Shown here: positions 5,377 to 13,122 of the stretch, piece by piece
Position numbering within the stretch: position 1 is the first letter of the stretch
How the letters are laid out: the number at the start of each line of letters is the position of its first letter
Assembly (NCBI GenBank): GCA_038214135.1
Contig: JBBQSD010000107.1
Span: 1-22,392, forward strand
Reading direction: 5' to 3'
Length of the DNA: 22,392 nucleotides
DNA from: JANLSE01 sp038214135
Lineage (GTDB): Bacteria; Chloroflexota; Chloroflexia; Chloroflexales; Roseiflexaceae
Notes under the pieces: model-generated
The model's database searches: none
Told to the model about the DNA's origin: nothing
What the model saw: only the letters and a program-made list of their open reading frames with translations
Translations under genes and position numbers: made by a program

Positions 5377-7830
5377 ATGCCCTCAAAGATTGTCTGGCTG
5401 CGTGGTACCCAAATCGGTCAGGAATTCGAATTAGGTGATGCGCTGCTCTCGCTGGGGCGTAGCCCAGAGAATAGTGTGCCAGTGGGAAGCGGGCGGGCCT
5501 CACGCCACCATGCTGAAATCCGCGCCGATTCGGGCGGCTATGTGCTTGTTGATCTCGATAGTGCCAATGGTGTGCTTGTCAATGGCCAACGGATCGTGGA
5601 ACCGTATCGCCTACGGGCTGGCGATCTCTTCGAGATTGGCGATGAGCTGTTTCGCTATGATGCAGGTGCTCCTGTGTGGACATCAACGCTGCCGCCCCAA
5701 CCAGCCCCGCCTGTGCCACAGCCGCCACTACCGAAGCCAGATGTAGATACTGCCGCTGCGCCGGGTAGTGCAGTTTCGACGCCACCCGTCTCCCGTCTGC
5801 CAAGTACTACACCCACGTCCACCGCGCCTGAGCGCCGCTTCCCACGATGGATTCTACTGGTGATCCTGGTTGTTGTTGTGTTGCTGATTGCGGCGATTGG
5901 ATTTTCGGTGTTGTCGCGCAGTGGCGGCGCAATCAGACCGGCGCAGTTCTCGTCCAATCCGACAATCGGGCAATTGGCGCTAGCAGCTCCTGCTTCAGGG
6001 GATGTGGCGCAGATGGCCGATTGGACCGTTCTTGTCTATCTGGCGGGCGACAATAACCTGGAAGCCGATGCACTTCGTGATCTCAATGAGATGGAACAGG
6101 CCGGATCGAATGATCGCGTGCAGCTTGTCGTTCAGTTTGATCGCACTGGCCAAGCAGGCGATGGCGAACGCTGGTCGGGCGCTCGGCGCTATCTGGTTCA
6201 GCGCGATGCTGATCCGCTGCAGATTAGCTCGCCGACCCTTGCCAACCTGGAAAGGCTGAACATGGGCGATCCGCAGGTGCTGGCGGATTTTGTGGTGTGG
6301 GGCGTTCGGCAATATCCGGCTCGCCATCATGCATTGGTGATCTGGGATCATGGGTCGGCCTGGGCAGGGACGGCATTCGATGCTTCTGCTGGTGGCGATG
6401 GCCTGAATCTTTTGGAATTGGAGCAGGCACTTGGCACAGCCCAGACCCAGCTTGATGGCATGCGCTTTGATCTGATCGGCTTTGATGCCTGTTTGATGGG
6501 GCAACTGGATGTCCTGCTTGCCGTGCAGCCATATGGCCGCGTGGCGGTCGCCTCGGCGGAACTCGAACCAAACGATGGCTGGGATTGGGCGGCGCTGACA
6601 GAGCGACTGCAAGCGGAGCCGACCATGGATGGTGCTGGATTGGGGCGCGTTATCGTCGAAACCTATGGTGCTGCCTATGAAAGCCGTAATGAACGAACGG
6701 CGACGCTGGCGGCCTTTGATCTCGAATTGCTGCGCGATGTGGTGACACGTACCGGTGCGTTTGCCGATGCGCTCACGGCTGATCTAGGAAATGCATATAC
6801 GTCGGTTGCCGAAGCGCGTTCCTATGCGACGGTATACAGCCAGCCACGGCCAGAGGAGTTCAGCGCCGTCGATCTTGGTGATCTGGCGCGGCTGACGATT
6901 GAGCGTGGTGCGCCTGAAGCAGTGGCAGCGCCAGCCAGGGAGCTGGTGGCAGCAATCGAACGAGCCCGGATCGCAATGTGGTCGGGGCCATTTCATGCCG
7001 ATGCCAGCGGCCTTTCGGTCTTTTTCCCACAGGCAGCCGAACGGATGCCAGGAATCTATGACCAGCTTTCACCATTGGCCAGGCAGACGAGTTGGGCGCG
7101 TTTTGTGCGCACATTTCTGGCAGCAGGCGCTTCTCGGGTAGCGGTTCCGCAGATCACGGAACTACGTGCAGCACTCGATTCGACCAATACGATCACGCTT
7201 GATGGAAGTGTTGCTGGCCGTGAAATCGCCAATGTGTTCTTCTTCGTCGGAATCCCAAATAGTGATCGAACAGGCGTGCAGCTGATTGATATTGATTATG
7301 TAACTCCGCCTGGCAGTGCTGACGCACCCGTATGGGATGGGAGTTTACATCCACTGCACAATTCGTGGGCCATCCAGCAATGGGGTCTGGATAATGGCAG
7401 CACCCAGATTCGAGTGTTGCTTGGGCCGGCACGCTATGGCTCCGATCTGTATGGCGTTGAGGGGTTATATCAGGGCCAGGGTGGCAATCCACCAATTGAT
7501 GCAGCCCTGCTGTTTCGCATGCAGGATGGCCAGGCGACCCTACAGAGTGTGTATGGGTTTCCGCGTGGGCAGGGGCGCGAGGCTCAACCACTCGAAATTC
7601 AGCCGCTTGCTGGTGATCGCTTCACCGCTCAGATGCGGACATATACGACAAGTGCAGCGCGGCTGGTGCCTGGGCGCGTATCTGGCGAAACAATCACATT
7701 TGGCGATGCGCCTCTGCGGGCTGTGCGGCTCCCCGCCGCCGCTGGTGATTATGTTGCTGGCTTCCTGGTGCGCGATATCAGCGGGCGCTTCAGCTACCAG
7801 TACCGCGATATTCGGGTGACAGGCTCGTAG
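5377..7830 (+). CDS. FHA domain, membrane anchor and clostripain-like (C11) protease
   Basis: This 817-residue protein joins three parts. Residues 1-95 form an FHA phosphothreonine-binding domain with the hallmarks LGRS (26-29), SRHHAE (42-47) and DSANGVLVNG (61-70). A Pro/Thr-rich linker follows, then one membrane helix at about 158-179 after the basic stretch PERRFPR. From about residue 215 there is a peptidase C11 domain: WTVLVYLAGDNNLE, then the catalytic histidine H325 in IWDHGSAW and the nucleophile C372 in GFDACLM. Residues after about 590 form a beta-rich tail that I do not recognise. Topology is probably FHA inside and protease outside. C11 enzymes cleave after basic residues and are often self-processed. 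AGAGGA lies six bases before the ATG at 5377. It follows murI closely and ends 5 bases from a convergent lipoprotein gene. Confidence 0.9.
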   Translation: MPSKIVWLRGTQIGQEFELGDALLSLGRSPENSVPVGSGRASRHHAEIRADSGGYVLVDLDSANGVLVNGQRIVEPYRLRAGDLFEIGDELFRYDAGAPVWTSTLPPQPAPPVPQPPLPKPDVDTAAAPGSAVSTPPVSRLPSTTPTSTAPERRFPRWILLVILVVVVLLIAAIGFSVLSRSGGAIRPAQFSSNPTIGQLALAAPASGDVAQMADWTVLVYLAGDNNLEADALRDLNEMEQAGSNDRVQLVVQFDRTGQAGDGERWSGARRYLVQRDADPLQISSPTLANLERLNMGDPQVLADFVVWGVRQYPARHHALVIWDHGSAWAGTAFDASAGGDGLNLLELEQALGTAQTQLDGMRFDLIGFDACLMGQLDVLLAVQPYGRVAVASAELEPNDGWDWAALTERLQAEPTMDGAGLGRVIVETYGAAYESRNERTATLAAFDLELLRDVVTRTGAFADALTADLGNAYTSVAEARSYATVYSQPRPEEFSAVDLGDLARLTIERGAPEAVAAPARELVAAIERARIAMWSGPFHADASGLSVFFPQAAERMPGIYDQLSPLARQTSWARFVRTFLAAGASRVAVPQITELRAALDSTNTITLDGSVAGREIANVFFFVGIPNSDRTGVQLIDIDYVTPPGSADAPVWDGSLHPLHNSWAIQQWGLDNGSTQIRVLLGPARYGSDLYGVEGLYQGQGGNPPIDAALLFRMQDGQATLQSVYGFPRGQGREAQPLEIQPLAGDRFTAQMRTYTTSAARLVPGRVSGETITFGDAPLRAVRLPAAAGDYVAGFLVRDISGRFSYQYRDIRVTGS

Positions 7831-7835
7831 CCAAA

Positions 7836-8486
7836 CTACGAACCAACCCGCAGGCGCATATCGCCTGGCGTAATCGGTAGCAATGATTCCGCCGTCAGTA
7901 ATAGTTCCTGCTCACTCACCCCAATTGTGAATAGAAACAGCGACCCCTTGTCGGCTTCGGTTGCAAAACGCACCAAGCGCTGATCGCCATTGGTGACGAG
8001 CGTCGCTTCACGCCCATCAAGCGTAATCTTCCTGGTATCGCCGGTCAGCGGCAGTGGCTCGACGGAGCCTCCGCCAAGGATAATCTGCTGCTTGCCGCCA
8101 TTGGCATTGAACGTAATCAGAAAGAATCCAGCTGCGTTCGTGCCCAATTCATTATCTTTAGCAATCCGCGATTGGCGTGGCATTGGCACCATGCCCTGTG
8201 GAAGATAGGCAGGCCACAAATAATTAAACACTGTTGGATTAGCGGTTGCAATAACAGCCCGCGTTGGTATAGGCCGCGTTGCTGTTGGCTGAACTGGAGC
8301 AGGCGCTGGTGCGAGAGCAGGCGCATTTGTTGGCGCAGGCGCAACCGCCGCAATCGTTGGCGATGGCTGGGCTACCAAAGGCGAGATCGATTGGCTCGGC
8401 TGGGTCGATCCAGCCGAATTACTACACCCGGCACTGGCAAGCAGCACAATGGCAATCACGGGCAGTATACGGATTTTGGTAGGCAT
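7836..8486 (-). CDS. Lipoprotein with Pro/Ala linker and DUF4367-like domain
   Basis: The 216-residue product starts with a signal peptide ending in SAGC, with the lipid-modified cysteine at about residue 21 (the lipobox is slightly atypical, with S rather than L at -3). A long Ala/Pro/Thr linker follows to about residue 85. The C-terminal domain has the order expected of DUF4367-type extracytoplasmic domains: a YLPQGM motif, a beta-rich middle with the strand KITLDGREATLV, and a closing segment reading FTIGVSEQELLLTAESL. The function of such domains is not settled; some resemble sigma-regulator or lipoprotein-carrier folds. The ATG at 8486 follows GAGGG by about seven bases; starts further upstream read through palindromic repeats. 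The linker motif RPIPTR also occurs in the protein encoded at 11559-12158. Confidence 0.8.
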   Translation of the reverse strand: MPTKIRILPVIAIVLLASAGCSNSAGSTQPSQSISPLVAQPSPTIAAVAPAPTNAPALAPAPAPVQPTATRPIPTRAVIATANPTVFNYLWPAYLPQGMVPMPRQSRIAKDNELGTNAAGFFLITFNANGGKQQIILGGGSVEPLPLTGDTRKITLDGREATLVTNGDQRLVRFATEADKGSLFLFTIGVSEQELLLTAESLLPITPGDMRLRVGS

Positions 8487-8532
8487 ACTATTCCCTCGAC
8501 ATGGCCCTTCTGATAGCAAATCTATCATGCCT

Positions 8533-8551
8533 GGGCGTATGCGATACGCCC
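8533..8551 (+). repeat. REP-like palindrome, copy 1
   Basis: GGGCGTA and TACGCCC flank TGCGA, making a 7-bp stem. The identical 19-base unit occurs in reverse orientation at 22201-22219, and in both copies the motif AAC follows the right arm. It lies upstream of the lipoprotein gene. Confidence 0.8.
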
Positions 8552-8613
8552 CAACCCCGCATAGAAGGATGGAGTACGAGTAATCTGTCATGGCTACTCT
8601 GACGCGCTTGTAC

Positions 8614-8633
8614 GGACGCGATATATCGCGTCC
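8614..8633. repeat. Perfect 20-bp palindrome
   Basis: GGACGCGATA is followed directly by its exact reverse complement TATCGCGTCC. It is intergenic, between two leftward genes (8487-8699). It could be a symmetric protein-binding site or a member of a dispersed palindrome family; only one copy is in this window. Confidence 0.8.
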
Positions 8634-8657
8634 CTGCGGATGATACTCCATCAGAAT

Positions 8658-8697
8658 CGGTTCTCAGTTCTTGTTCGCTTGTTCGTTTGGTTCTTGG
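8658..8697 (+). repeat. Heptad array A3 (TTGTTC/TTGGTTC type)
   Basis: Overlapping units such as GTTCTCA, GTTCTTG, TTCGCTT, GTTCGTT and TGGTTCT run with a rough 7-base period. The array ends 2 bases short of the stop codon of the leftward enoyl-CoA hydratase gene. It lacks the CTCCTGA unit and is more degenerate than the other arrays. Confidence 0.55.
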
Positions 8698-8699
8698 TG

Positions 8700-9485
8700 C
8701 TACCCGAGTTTTGTCCATGCAGGGCGGCGCTTTGCCAGAAACGCCTGCAACCCTTCCTGGGCCTCTTCGCCGGTTCGGATGTCGGCAATCAGTTTGATAA
8801 CATACCGGCGGGCTGCATCACGCTCCATATACCAGATGGCATTCAGGGCGGATTTTGTCGCAGCAACCGCTTGCGGGCCACTCGTCAGCATACGATTCAG
8901 AATATTGCTCACCGTCACATCAAGCTCATCCGTCGGAGTCACCGCATGCACCAGGCCGATCTCGAAGGCTCGTTCAGCAGTGAACCGCTCGCCAGTCACG
9001 AACAGGGCGCGTGCATGGCCATAGCCGATTTTCGGAACGACATACTGGCCGATTACGGCTGGAATAATGCCGATCTTCACCTCGCCAAAGCCAAAGCGGG
9101 CTGTTTCGGCAGCAATCGCGATATCACAGCATGCAACTAACCCGGCCCCACCGCCAATTGCTGCGCCATTGACTCGGGCGATCAGTGGTTTTGGGAAATT
9201 CCAGATCGCATCAAACATAGCCGCCATCGCTTCGGCTTCGGCCAGATTTTCGGCGACACTCAGATTCACGCTGTTGCGCATCCAGTTCATATCGCCGCCG
9301 GCACAGAATGCCTCGCCCGCGCCAGTCAGCACCACCGCTCGCACGTTCTTGTCGTCGGTAAGTGCCATAAATGCCTGGTGTAACCCGGCAATGGTGGCGG
9401 TATCGAAGGCGTTTCGCACATCTGGCCGATCAATCACCACGGTTGCTGTCGGGCCGCTATACACAATACGAATTGGGTCAGCCAC
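8700..9485 (-). CDS. Enoyl-CoA hydratase/isomerase, methylglutaconyl-CoA hydratase-like
   Basis: The 261-residue protein is a crotonase-superfamily enzyme. The oxyanion-hole loops are AGGDMN (62-67) and GAAIGGGAGL (107-116). One catalytic acid, E135, sits in FGFGEVKIGI. The second glutamate of mitochondrial enoyl-CoA hydratase is missing (GGGAGLVACCD). The following PAVIGQYVVPKIG block and the ERFTAERAFEIGLV segment are typical of the LiuC/methylglutaconyl-CoA hydratase group of leucine catabolism. This assignment is a family-level inference, as no other leucine-pathway gene is adjacent. The GTG at 9485 is preceded by GGGAGG at good distance, better than the TTG at 9497 that overlaps it. It probably shares a transcript with the PPOX-fold gene 41 bases upstream. 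Confidence 0.88.
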   Translation of the reverse strand: MADPIRIVYSGPTATVVIDRPDVRNAFDTATIAGLHQAFMALTDDKNVRAVVLTGAGEAFCAGGDMNWMRNSVNLSVAENLAEAEAMAAMFDAIWNFPKPLIARVNGAAIGGGAGLVACCDIAIAAETARFGFGEVKIGIIPAVIGQYVVPKIGYGHARALFVTGERFTAERAFEIGLVHAVTPTDELDVTVSNILNRMLTSGPQAVAATKSALNAIWYMERDAARRYVIKLIADIRTGEEAQEGLQAFLAKRRPAWTKLG

Positions 9486-9526
9486 AGTTCCTCCCAACTA
9501 CTGGCACACTAGATGATTGCTCATCG

Positions 9527-9919
9527 CTATGATGCAGGTTCGATCTCGATATAGGCCCGCTTCTTCAGGCTGCCGTTCAGCCTCGCAAAGAGATCAAACA
9601 CCTTTTTTATGAAGCCATACTTGCGATTGATCAGGTCATTGGCGCGTTGGGCTTCTGTTGTGGGCAGAATGCGAGCAGTGCCAGGCGCTTGTGGCCCAAG
9701 CGTGCGGCCGCGCTGATCGCTTGGTTCCACCAGAACGCGGCTGTCGGCACGAATCCGTTTGATCTTGCCACTATCATCAATTGTCATCACATACAGTTTG
9801 CCACCATCTGCAGCAAACCAGACCGGAGTTTTGACGGCCACACCATTTTTTCGGAAGGTCGCCAGGTTCATATATTGCTGGCCATCAAGGGCGCTAAAAC
9901 CATGTGCCTCGGTTGTCAC
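9527..9919 (-). CDS. PPOX-class F420/flavin-dependent oxidoreductase, Rv2061-like
   Basis: The 130-residue protein has the split-barrel pyridoxamine-phosphate-oxidase fold. The sequence moves from YMNLATFRKNGVAVKTPVWFA to KLYVMTIDDSGKIKRIR and then RVLVEPSDQRGRTLG, a pattern typical of the small Rv2061-type group. Members bind F420 or a flavin; the substrate is unknown. The GTG at 9919 is chosen because AAAGAGG precedes it by about five bases, while the alternative TTG at 9934 would overlap that site. It is soluble, with no signal peptide. It is the likely first gene of a two-gene unit with the downstream enoyl-CoA hydratase. Confidence 0.87.
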   Translation of the reverse strand: MTTEAHGFSALDGQQYMNLATFRKNGVAVKTPVWFAADGGKLYVMTIDDSGKIKRIRADSRVLVEPSDQRGRTLGPQAPGTARILPTTEAQRANDLINRKYGFIKKVFDLFARLNGSLKKRAYIEIEPAS

Positions 9920-10015
9920 AGATACCTCTTTCAATTGTTACTTATGCTTGGACTACGTGCGCCCCGCTTCCAGGAAGCGCTCTTTCTGAACCATGCCACT
10001 GCGCGTGGCGAGCGG

Positions 10016-10032
10016 TCGGGGCCTTGCCCCGA
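10016..10032. repeat. REP-like hairpin TCGGGGC-CTT-GCCCCGA
   Basis: A 7-bp GC-rich stem closes a three-base loop within the 9920-10201 gap. Nearby are a 15-base palindrome CGCTTCC-A-GGAAGCG (9965-9979) and a 7-bp hairpin AAGCAGC/GCTGCTT (10091-10111). On the plus strand that last hairpin has a T4 tail starting at its final base pair, but no rightward gene precedes it. No gene is seen in this gap. Confidence 0.55.
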
Positions 10033-10120
10033 ACCCCGAACAGAGCTTAGTGGCCTGCCTATGCTCATTGATCATGCCACAGCTGCGATCAAGCAGCAAT
10101 TGTAGCTGCTTTTTGCACAA

Positions 10121-10197
10121 TGCAGTTGGGCAGTTCTGCAGTTCAGTGGTTCTTGGTCCTTCTGACTCCTGACTTCTGACTTCTGAATACTTGGGTT
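10121..10197 (+). repeat. Heptad array A4 (mixed classes, 11 units)
   Basis: Eleven consecutive 7-base units run in one phase. They pass from TGCAGTT- and GTTCTTG-type units into TGACTCC, TGACTTC, TGACTTC and TGAATAC. The array ends 4 bases from the stop codon of the leftward repeat-protein gene. It joins the two motif classes in the same order as the array at 15285-15361 (TTGG/TTC type first, then CTCCTGA type). Confidence 0.7.
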
Positions 10198-10201
10198 TGC
10201 A

Positions 10202-11413
10202 TCAATTATTGCTTGCCGATTCCGAGCGGAGCGTTTGTAGCAGAATACGGCGTTCTTCGATACGTCGCTGGCTTTCGGGATCGCCACCAGCGAATGCCGT
10301 GTCAAGCGTCTGCTGGGCTTCATCACTATTGAGTTGAGCCTGCTGGATCTCATAGATCGCCCGAGCCGCAGTATCATCGTGGGAATTCAGGAAGTTCAGC
10401 AGTGCCTGCATAACTGGCGATTGTTCAGCCATATCGCGTTGATCGCGTAGTTGGCGCAGTGCTGAGAGCCGTACACGTAATCCTTCGGCCTCAACATCAC
10501 CACCGCCACTCTCAAGTTCATCAATTGCCCGCTCAACCGCCGAGATGAAGCTATCGTCCATCACAAATGGTGCCCGCTGCGTCAGCGCCAACAGTTCACC
10601 CCCATCGGTGACACTCGCAAACGCGGCCAGAGTCTGAGGTAGCGTAACCTGGACCTGCGTTTTGATCATTCGCAGCCCTTCCAACCGGGCGCGCAACCCA
10701 CCAGCCTCAGCTGTATCACCAGCGGCCGCAGCAGCGGCCAATGATTGCTCAACCCGCACCAGAAATGTGTCATCGAGCACAAATGGTGCCTGCCCAACCA
10801 GTGCCAGCAACTGTTGCTGATCGCTGAGATGCCGCAGCAGCGCCAATGCCTGCCGCTCGGCTTCTTCGAGTAACTCAGGGTTATTCTCGCGGGTGCTTGC
10901 GGCATATGGATCAGTAGTGCTCATCTGATCGATCAATGCAGCTAGTGTTACCCCCGGCTGATCATCAATTGTGATCTGCTGCAGATCGGCGAGCCGTAGC
11001 CGTAGTGCCTGTGCGTCGCTGTGTTCACCACCAGCTTCTGCGTGAGCGATCAATTGTTCCACGATACTATGAAATGATGAAGCACGAACGAGCGGCTGAT
11101 CATGAACCAATGCCATCAATTCTTCGGTTGATCGCGCAGCGGCGAAGGCTTCGAGTGCTGCTGGCCAATCTGCCTCAGTTGCATTCGGATTTGCTAGTTC
11201 TCGCAGAACTTCAAGCCGCTCACGCAGCCCAGCAGCAACATCCCATCCCTCGGCTGCTTCGGCTTCGGCCTGCCATTGGGCAACTGCGTCCAGAAAGTCA
11301 TCATCACGCATGAACGGTGCTCGATCAATAAGCTCCGCCAGCGCAATACTGTCCGGCACTGTCAGAAAATCCTGTTTGACCGACTCAAACAGTTGCTCGC
11401 GCTCTAGCGACAT
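10202..11413 (-). CDS. Helical protein with four 49-residue repeats, function unknown
   Basis: The 403-residue product has no signal peptide or membrane segment and is acidic and rich in Ala, Leu, Glu and Gln. Four repeats of exactly 49 residues are visible at 25-73, 99-147, 202-250 and 274-322. Each follows the pattern of LxxLxxxxP, then (D)DxF, a helix with VE, AE or AGD, and a closing LRxRLxxLR. This is an alpha-helical solenoid, perhaps a TPR-like scaffold. Similar repeats occur beside CHAT-type domains in some bacteria, but no such domain is present here, so I infer only a protein-binding role. The ATG at 11413 has no strong ribosome site. Strong hairpins lie upstream and a heptad array directly follows the stop. 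Confidence 0.82.
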   Translation of the reverse strand: MSLEREQLFESVKQDFLTVPDSIALAELIDRAPFMRDDDFLDAVAQWQAEAEAAEGWDVAAGLRERLEVLRELANPNATEADWPAALEAFAAARSTEELMALVHDQPLVRASSFHSIVEQLIAHAEAGGEHSDAQALRLRLADLQQITIDDQPGVTLAALIDQMSTTDPYAASTRENNPELLEEAERQALALLRHLSDQQQLLALVGQAPFVLDDTFLVRVEQSLAAAAAAGDTAEAGGLRARLEGLRMIKTQVQVTLPQTLAAFASVTDGGELLALTQRAPFVMDDSFISAVERAIDELESGGGDVEAEGLRVRLSALRQLRDQRDMAEQSPVMQALLNFLNSHDDTAARAIYEIQQAQLNSDEAQQTLDTAFAGGDPESQRRIEERRILLQTLRSESASNN

Positions 11414-11454
11414 GCCAATACACTTTCTCTATCATTCAGTAGCTTGCTGTACCG

Positions 11455-11495
11455 TTTCTTGGTGCGGCGCAGCAAAGCCGCGCCGCACCAAGAAA
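11455..11495. repeat. Long perfect hairpin, 16-bp stem
   Basis: TTTCTTGGTGCGGCGC and its exact reverse complement flank the 9-base loop AGCAAAGCC. It sits between two leftward genes, 60 bases beyond the stop of the upstream gene and 41 bases before the start of the next. No T tract follows in the leftward sense, so a terminator role is possible but not clear. Confidence 0.8.
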
Positions 11496-11501
11496 TGATT
11501 C

Positions 11502-11526
11502 TTGCGGGGGCCGAAGGCCCTCGCAA
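11502..11526. repeat. Hairpin with 11-bp stem and GAA loop
   Basis: TTGCGGGGGCC and GGCCCTCGCAA pair with one G-T mismatch around GAA. It is only six bases from the 16-bp hairpin at 11455-11495, so a leftward transcript would carry both in tandem after the secreted-protein gene. Confidence 0.7.
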
Positions 11527-11558
11527 CCCCCAACGGTCAAGTTGGTTTGAATCATACC

Positions 11559-12158
11559 CTAATTTACGATGCGTGGTGTTGGCGAGAGGTAGGGAACGAC
11601 GCATGTTGTATGCGCGACTTCTTGCCAGGAGCCACGAACCAGAACACTCACTGGGTAACTCCCAGATCGTTCATTGCCAACATTCAGTATCAATGTGAAC
11701 GAACCATCTGCGGCAGCGCTCCCGCCGCCTACAGCGCGTGGCCCAAAGTAGAGCAGCAGTGCTGCGCGGGGTGGCGCGAACCCATTGATCTCGATTGGAA
11801 CGCCATATGTACATGTGATTGCATTGGTCACTTCTTCGAGTGTGGACGGGGTGGTAATCAATTCTTCGGTCGGCTGAACGGGCGGGCGGGTTGGAATAGG
11901 TCGCTGTGTTGCAACGAATACCGTTGGCGCAACTGTAGTCTCTATCACTGCGGTTGGCACAGCTCTTGTTGGTGAGCTAACAGCCGCACTCGTTGGTTGT
12001 ACCACTGCTGTTGGTGGCGGTGGCGTAGCAGTCGCTGGCGCAGCATATCCTTGTGAGTGCGCCACCGGGTAGTCCGCTGGGCGAACGAGCAGGAGTGCCA
12101 TCACCAGCAGGCCAATGGCCAGCACGCCAAGTGGCGTACGCAGGCTTGGTGGTTGCAT
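11559..12158 (-). CDS. Membrane-anchored or secreted protein with Pro/Thr linker
   Basis: The 199-residue protein has one N-terminal hydrophobic helix (about residues 10-26) that acts as a signal peptide or anchor. A low-complexity Pro/Thr/Val/Ala stretch runs to about residue 105. The last 90 residues form a compact beta-rich domain with two cysteines (ITCTYG and TTCVVP) that could form a disulfide. It resembles a small Ig-like module, but I do not recognise a named family. The linker repeats phrases also seen in the lipoprotein at 7836-8486 (RPIPTR, and xPTVF). The ATG at 12158 has GGAG eight bases upstream. It is preceded by a good extended -10 and followed by two strong hairpins. Confidence 0.78.
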   Translation of the reverse strand: MQPPSLRTPLGVLAIGLLVMALLLVRPADYPVAHSQGYAAPATATPPPPTAVVQPTSAAVSSPTRAVPTAVIETTVAPTVFVATQRPIPTRPPVQPTEELITTPSTLEEVTNAITCTYGVPIEINGFAPPRAALLLYFGPRAVGGGSAAADGSFTLILNVGNERSGSYPVSVLVRGSWQEVAHTTCVVPYLSPTPRIVN

Positions 12159-12199
12159 CAGGTTTTCTCCGTGTATACGCCGTCTTCCGGCGCGCCAGC

Positions 12200-12208
12200 A
12201 CTATATCA
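12200..12208 (-). promoter_or_regulatory. Extended -10 promoter of the secreted-protein gene
   Basis: The minus strand reads TGA-TATAGT, with the TGn extension and 5/6 match. A start near 12193 would leave about 35 bases of leader. It suggests that the gene is transcribed separately from the methyltransferase gene upstream. Confidence 0.45.
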
Positions 12209-12258
12209 TATCATTGCATCTACGAGTATGACAGATAATACTCAATCATTGGCCGCAT

Positions 12259-13065
12259 TTAGTGTTTCTCAAGCACATACACGGTTGGCTGGAGCTTGCC
12301 AAGCATCTGGTAGATACCCCACAAACATCCGGCATACTGGGCATGGTAGTGAGCCTGCCCATAGCGTGCCACCAGTTCGGCTTCGCGGCGGCGCATCCGC
12401 GCAACCCATAACAAATCGTTAGCCAGATCGTTGCGGCCTTCTTCGGCCCAGCGCTCACGCCACTCACTGCCGATCACATCCCGTGTTGCAATTGTTAAGC
12501 CAACCGATTCTGCCGTTGCTCTGAAAAACGCTTCGGACATATTGTCTGCCACAATCGCCAATCCTGTGTAGATCTGCGCCGCCTCGTGTGGCTCGATCAA
12601 CTCAGTAGCGAATGTCTGGTAGGCTAACATTTGCCCGCCGCTGCGCAACACTCTGGCGCACTCGGCCAGCCCTGGCGCGAGATCGACATGATTGAGGACA
12701 TCGCGGCACCATACATAATCAATCGAGCTATCATCCAATGGCAGCGACTCAATGCCAGATTGAACAATGCGTATCTGGTTGCCCAATCCCGCCTCGGCAA
12801 CGCGTTCGTGGGCCAACTTCATATGCAGCGGAACCGGATCGGCGGCGATGGCCTGGCAGCCGAAACGGCGCACGATCTCAATTGCATATTTCGCATCACG
12901 GCAACCAATATCGAGCACGGTATGGCCAGAACTAACGCCCAGTGTAGCAAACACATCATAGAGCATATCCGTGCTGCGTGGGTTGAGGCTGATATTAGAG
13001 GTCGCCTCAAACATAGCGTAATCCTTGCCCCATATATCGTTATACAGCCTGATTGCATTCGTCAT
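12259..13065 (-). CDS. Class I SAM-dependent methyltransferase
   Basis: The 268-residue cytosolic protein has a Rossmann-type methyltransferase core. Motif I reads VLDIGCRDAKY (50-60), followed by AIAADP as the acidic strand-2 end, IESLPLDDSSIDYVWCRDVLNHV as motifs II-III, and ECARVLRSGGQMLAYQ as the post-motif loop. This is the UbiE/Methyltransf_11 layout used on small molecules, often lipids or quinones. The substrate is not evident. The C-terminal 70 residues are charged and helical. The ATG at 13065 is chosen from homology position; the ribosome site is weak. An upstream in-frame start at 13191 would overlap the divergent MaoC-type gene and is unlikely. Confidence 0.87.
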   Translation of the reverse strand: MTNAIRLYNDIWGKDYAMFEATSNISLNPRSTDMLYDVFATLGVSSGHTVLDIGCRDAKYAIEIVRRFGCQAIAADPVPLHMKLAHERVAEAGLGNQIRIVQSGIESLPLDDSSIDYVWCRDVLNHVDLAPGLAECARVLRSGGQMLAYQTFATELIEPHEAAQIYTGLAIVADNMSEAFFRATAESVGLTIATRDVIGSEWRERWAEEGRNDLANDLLWVARMRRREAELVARYGQAHYHAQYAGCLWGIYQMLGKLQPTVYVLEKH

Positions 13066-13079
13066 AGTCGTTCTTTTAG

Positions 13080-13088
13080 TGCTACCAT
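13080..13088 (+). promoter_or_regulatory. Possible extended -10 promoter of the MaoC-type gene
   Basis: TGC-TACCAT has the TGn extension but matches the -10 hexamer at only 4/6. It lies in the 57-base divergent gap and would start transcription about 28 bases before the gene. Confidence 0.3.
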
Positions 13089-13122
13089 ACCTGCGATACA
13101 ACAATCTGAAAGGAGTCGTGGT

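Noticed and set aside
5995..6612. A 205-codon leftward open frame inside the FHA-protease gene
   Set aside because: It lies opposite a well-conserved peptidase domain and has no recognisable motifs; it is a by-product of the codon use of the real gene.
7825..7841. Inverted repeat TCGTAG-CCAAA-CTACGA spanning two convergent stops
   Set aside because: The symmetry follows partly from both genes ending in TAG, and a 6-bp stem is too weak to call a terminator.
12631..13122. Long in-frame extension upstream of the MaoC-type gene
   Set aside because: It runs antisense through the methyltransferase gene and lacks protein-like character. The ATG at 13123 has a good ribosome site.
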